Shown here in pieces: positions 62,925-64,000 of a stretch of 64,000 nucleotides of DNA (its first letter is position 1; every line of letters begins with the position of its first letter). Both the position numbers and the translations under genes were made by a program. The notes below the pieces were generated by a model that did not search any database, was not told where the DNA came from, and worked only from the letters and a program-made list of their open reading frames with translations. Where the stretch lies: assembly GCA_019752295.1 (NCBI GenBank), contig JAIEMK010000027.1, positions 1-64,000 on the forward strand, read 5' to 3'. Source of the DNA: Chitinophagaceae bacterium. GTDB taxonomy: Bacteria; Bacteroidota; Bacteroidia; Chitinophagales; Chitinophagaceae.

Positions 62925-64000
62925 ATGGAAGATCAGCAATTACCGGAACAAACGAGCGACACCGATCGCATTATACGCGTAAATATTGAGGAGCAAATGA
63001 AAACGGCCTATATCGATTATTCGATGTCGGTAATTGTAGGTCGTGCCCTTCCCGATGTAAGGGACGGTTTTAAGCCGGTTCACCGTCGTGTTTTATATGC
63101 CATGACTGAATTGGGGAACTACAGCAATAAGCCTTATAAAAAATCTGCGCGTATTGTTGGGGAAGTAATGGGTAAATATCACCCCCATGGGGATGCATCC
63201 ATTTATGATACTTTGGTACGTATGGCTCAGAACTGGACCATGCGCTATATTATGGTGGATAGTCAGGGTAACTTTGGTAATCAGGATGGGGATCCGCCTG
63301 CTGCTATGCGTTATACCGAAGCCCGTTTACACAAGATCGCTGAAGCCATGCTCGACGATATTGAAAAAGACACGGTTGATTTCCAGTTAAACTTTGATGA
63401 TTCTTTAAAAGAGCCTACTGTTCTCCCTACCAGAATTCCCCAGTTATTGGTGAATGGTTCTTCGGGAATTGCTGTTGGTATGGCTACCAATATGCTTCCG
63501 CACAATTTAAGTGAAGTGGTAGATGGCTGTATTGCCTATATCGATAACAAAGAAATTACCTGCGAGGAGCTCATCAACTATGTAAAAGCGCCTGATTTTC
63601 CTACCGGAGGTATCATCTTTGGTATGGAGGGAGTAAAACAGGGTTTGTTAACCGGTCGTGGCAGGGTAGTATTAAGAGGAAAAGTGCAGATCGATACAAA
63701 AGCTTCAGGTCGTGAACAAATCATTATTACCGAAGTACCTTACCAAGTAAATAGAGATACATTAACGGATCGCATCGGTCAGTTGGTAAATGAAAAGACA
63801 GTTGAAGGTATTGCTCACGTGAATAACGAAAGTAATAACCGCGAAGGTACTCGTATCGTTATTGATTTGAAGAAGGATGTGATTGCACAAGTGATCATCA
63901 ATCAATTGTACAAATACACAGAATTACAAACCAGCTATGGTACCAATAATGTGGTAATTAGCAAGGGCCGCCCTAAGATCATGAACTTGCGTGAGTTGAT
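62925..64000 (+). CDS. gyrA: DNA gyrase subunit A, N-terminal fragment
   Basis: Partial: 358 codons are in the window and the gene continues past its right edge. Hallmarks are TAYIDYSMSVIVGRALPDVRDG, FKPVHRRVLYAM, the catalytic tyrosine 130 in AAMRYTEARL, and GNFGNQDGD. The SGNxGxxDGD and LGNYSNKPYKK segments favour GyrA over ParC. In the quinolone-resistance region the sequence is GDASIYD, so the residue equivalent to E. coli Ser83 is Ala91, while Asp87 is conserved as Asp95. Confidence 0.95.
   Translation, partial: MEDQQLPEQTSDTDRIIRVNIEEQMKTAYIDYSMSVIVGRALPDVRDGFKPVHRRVLYAMTELGNYSNKPYKKSARIVGEVMGKYHPHGDASIYDTLVRMAQNWTMRYIMVDSQGNFGNQDGDPPAAMRYTEARLHKIAEAMLDDIEKDTVDFQLNFDDSLKEPTVLPTRIPQLLVNGSSGIAVGMATNMLPHNLSEVVDGCIAYIDNKEITCEELINYVKAPDFPTGGIIFGMEGVKQGLLTGRGRVVLRGKVQIDTKASGREQIIITEVPYQVNRDTLTDRIGQLVNEKTVEGIAHVNNESNNREGTRIVIDLKKDVIAQVIINQLYKYTELQTSYGTNNVVISKGRPKIMNLREL

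Overview
This 64-kb window is ordinary chromosomal DNA of a member of the Bacteroidota, most likely family Chitinophagaceae (inferred from gene content; no ribosomal RNA is present to confirm it). The evidence is AT-rich DNA, starts without Shine-Dalgarno sequences, many TTTG / TAnnTTTG promoters, a primary sigma factor lacking region 1.1, lineage-typical families (DUF1573, DUF3276, DUF3822, DUF4249, fused SecDF), Gram-negative envelope genes (lpxK) and a futalosine-pathway menaquinone gene (mqnE). Both window edges cut genes: secDF at the left and gyrA at the right.

Layout. 1-7.7 kb: secDF start, an FKBP lipoprotein, lysoplasmalogenase, groES-groL, and a rightward cluster nusB, DUF1573 lipoprotein, yajC, coaE and two small genes. 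7.7-22 kb: aminotransferase, L-serine dehydratase, mqnE, a nucleoside transporter, thioredoxin, dnaE, an NlpC/P60 lipoprotein, a polysaccharide flippase, an M1 peptidase and msrA. 22-29 kb: a MutS2-like ATPase, tRNA-Ser(UGA), a GIY-YIG nuclease among GC-rich repeats, and a small metallopeptidase and a prolyl oligopeptidase that share an 83-85 bp repeated leader. 29-39.4 kb: an eleven-gene complex I operon, nuoA-B-C-D-H-I-J-K-L-M-N, with no nuoE, nuoF or nuoG. 39.6-53.5 kb: ABC exporter, DUF3276 protein, GNAT, pgi, threonine aldolase, rpoD, DUF4249 lipoprotein, trxB, folB, a TPR protein, an acyl-CoA-binding protein, a beta-barrel protein, a frameshifted PAS/HisKA sensor gene and a MATE pump. 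53.5-64 kb: DUF3822-rsmD, formyl-THF cyclo-ligase-lpxK-rnr, a membrane-anchored MutS-like ATPase, a saccharopine dehydrogenase-family enzyme, a DUF2807 protein and gyrA.

How it works together. The Nuo operon, together with menaquinone made through MqnE, points to a respiratory chain that feeds a complex I core lacking the NADH-input module encoded here. Thioredoxin, thioredoxin reductase and MsrA form a disulfide/methionine repair set. SecDF and YajC belong to the same secretion machinery. RpoD, NusB, DnaE and GyrA are core information processing.

Most of the window is housekeeping. The least explained signal is the 83-85 bp unit present three times between 25.97 and 28.89 kb. It contains a conserved imperfect palindrome, and each unit ends exactly at an ATGAAA, which is the start codon of the downstream gene in two of three cases. 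Other points worth checking are the RsmD active-site substitution, the frameshift plus C8 tract in the PAS sensor gene, and terminator hairpins that touch coding starts or stops. No CRISPR array, transposase, integrase or prophage gene was seen.
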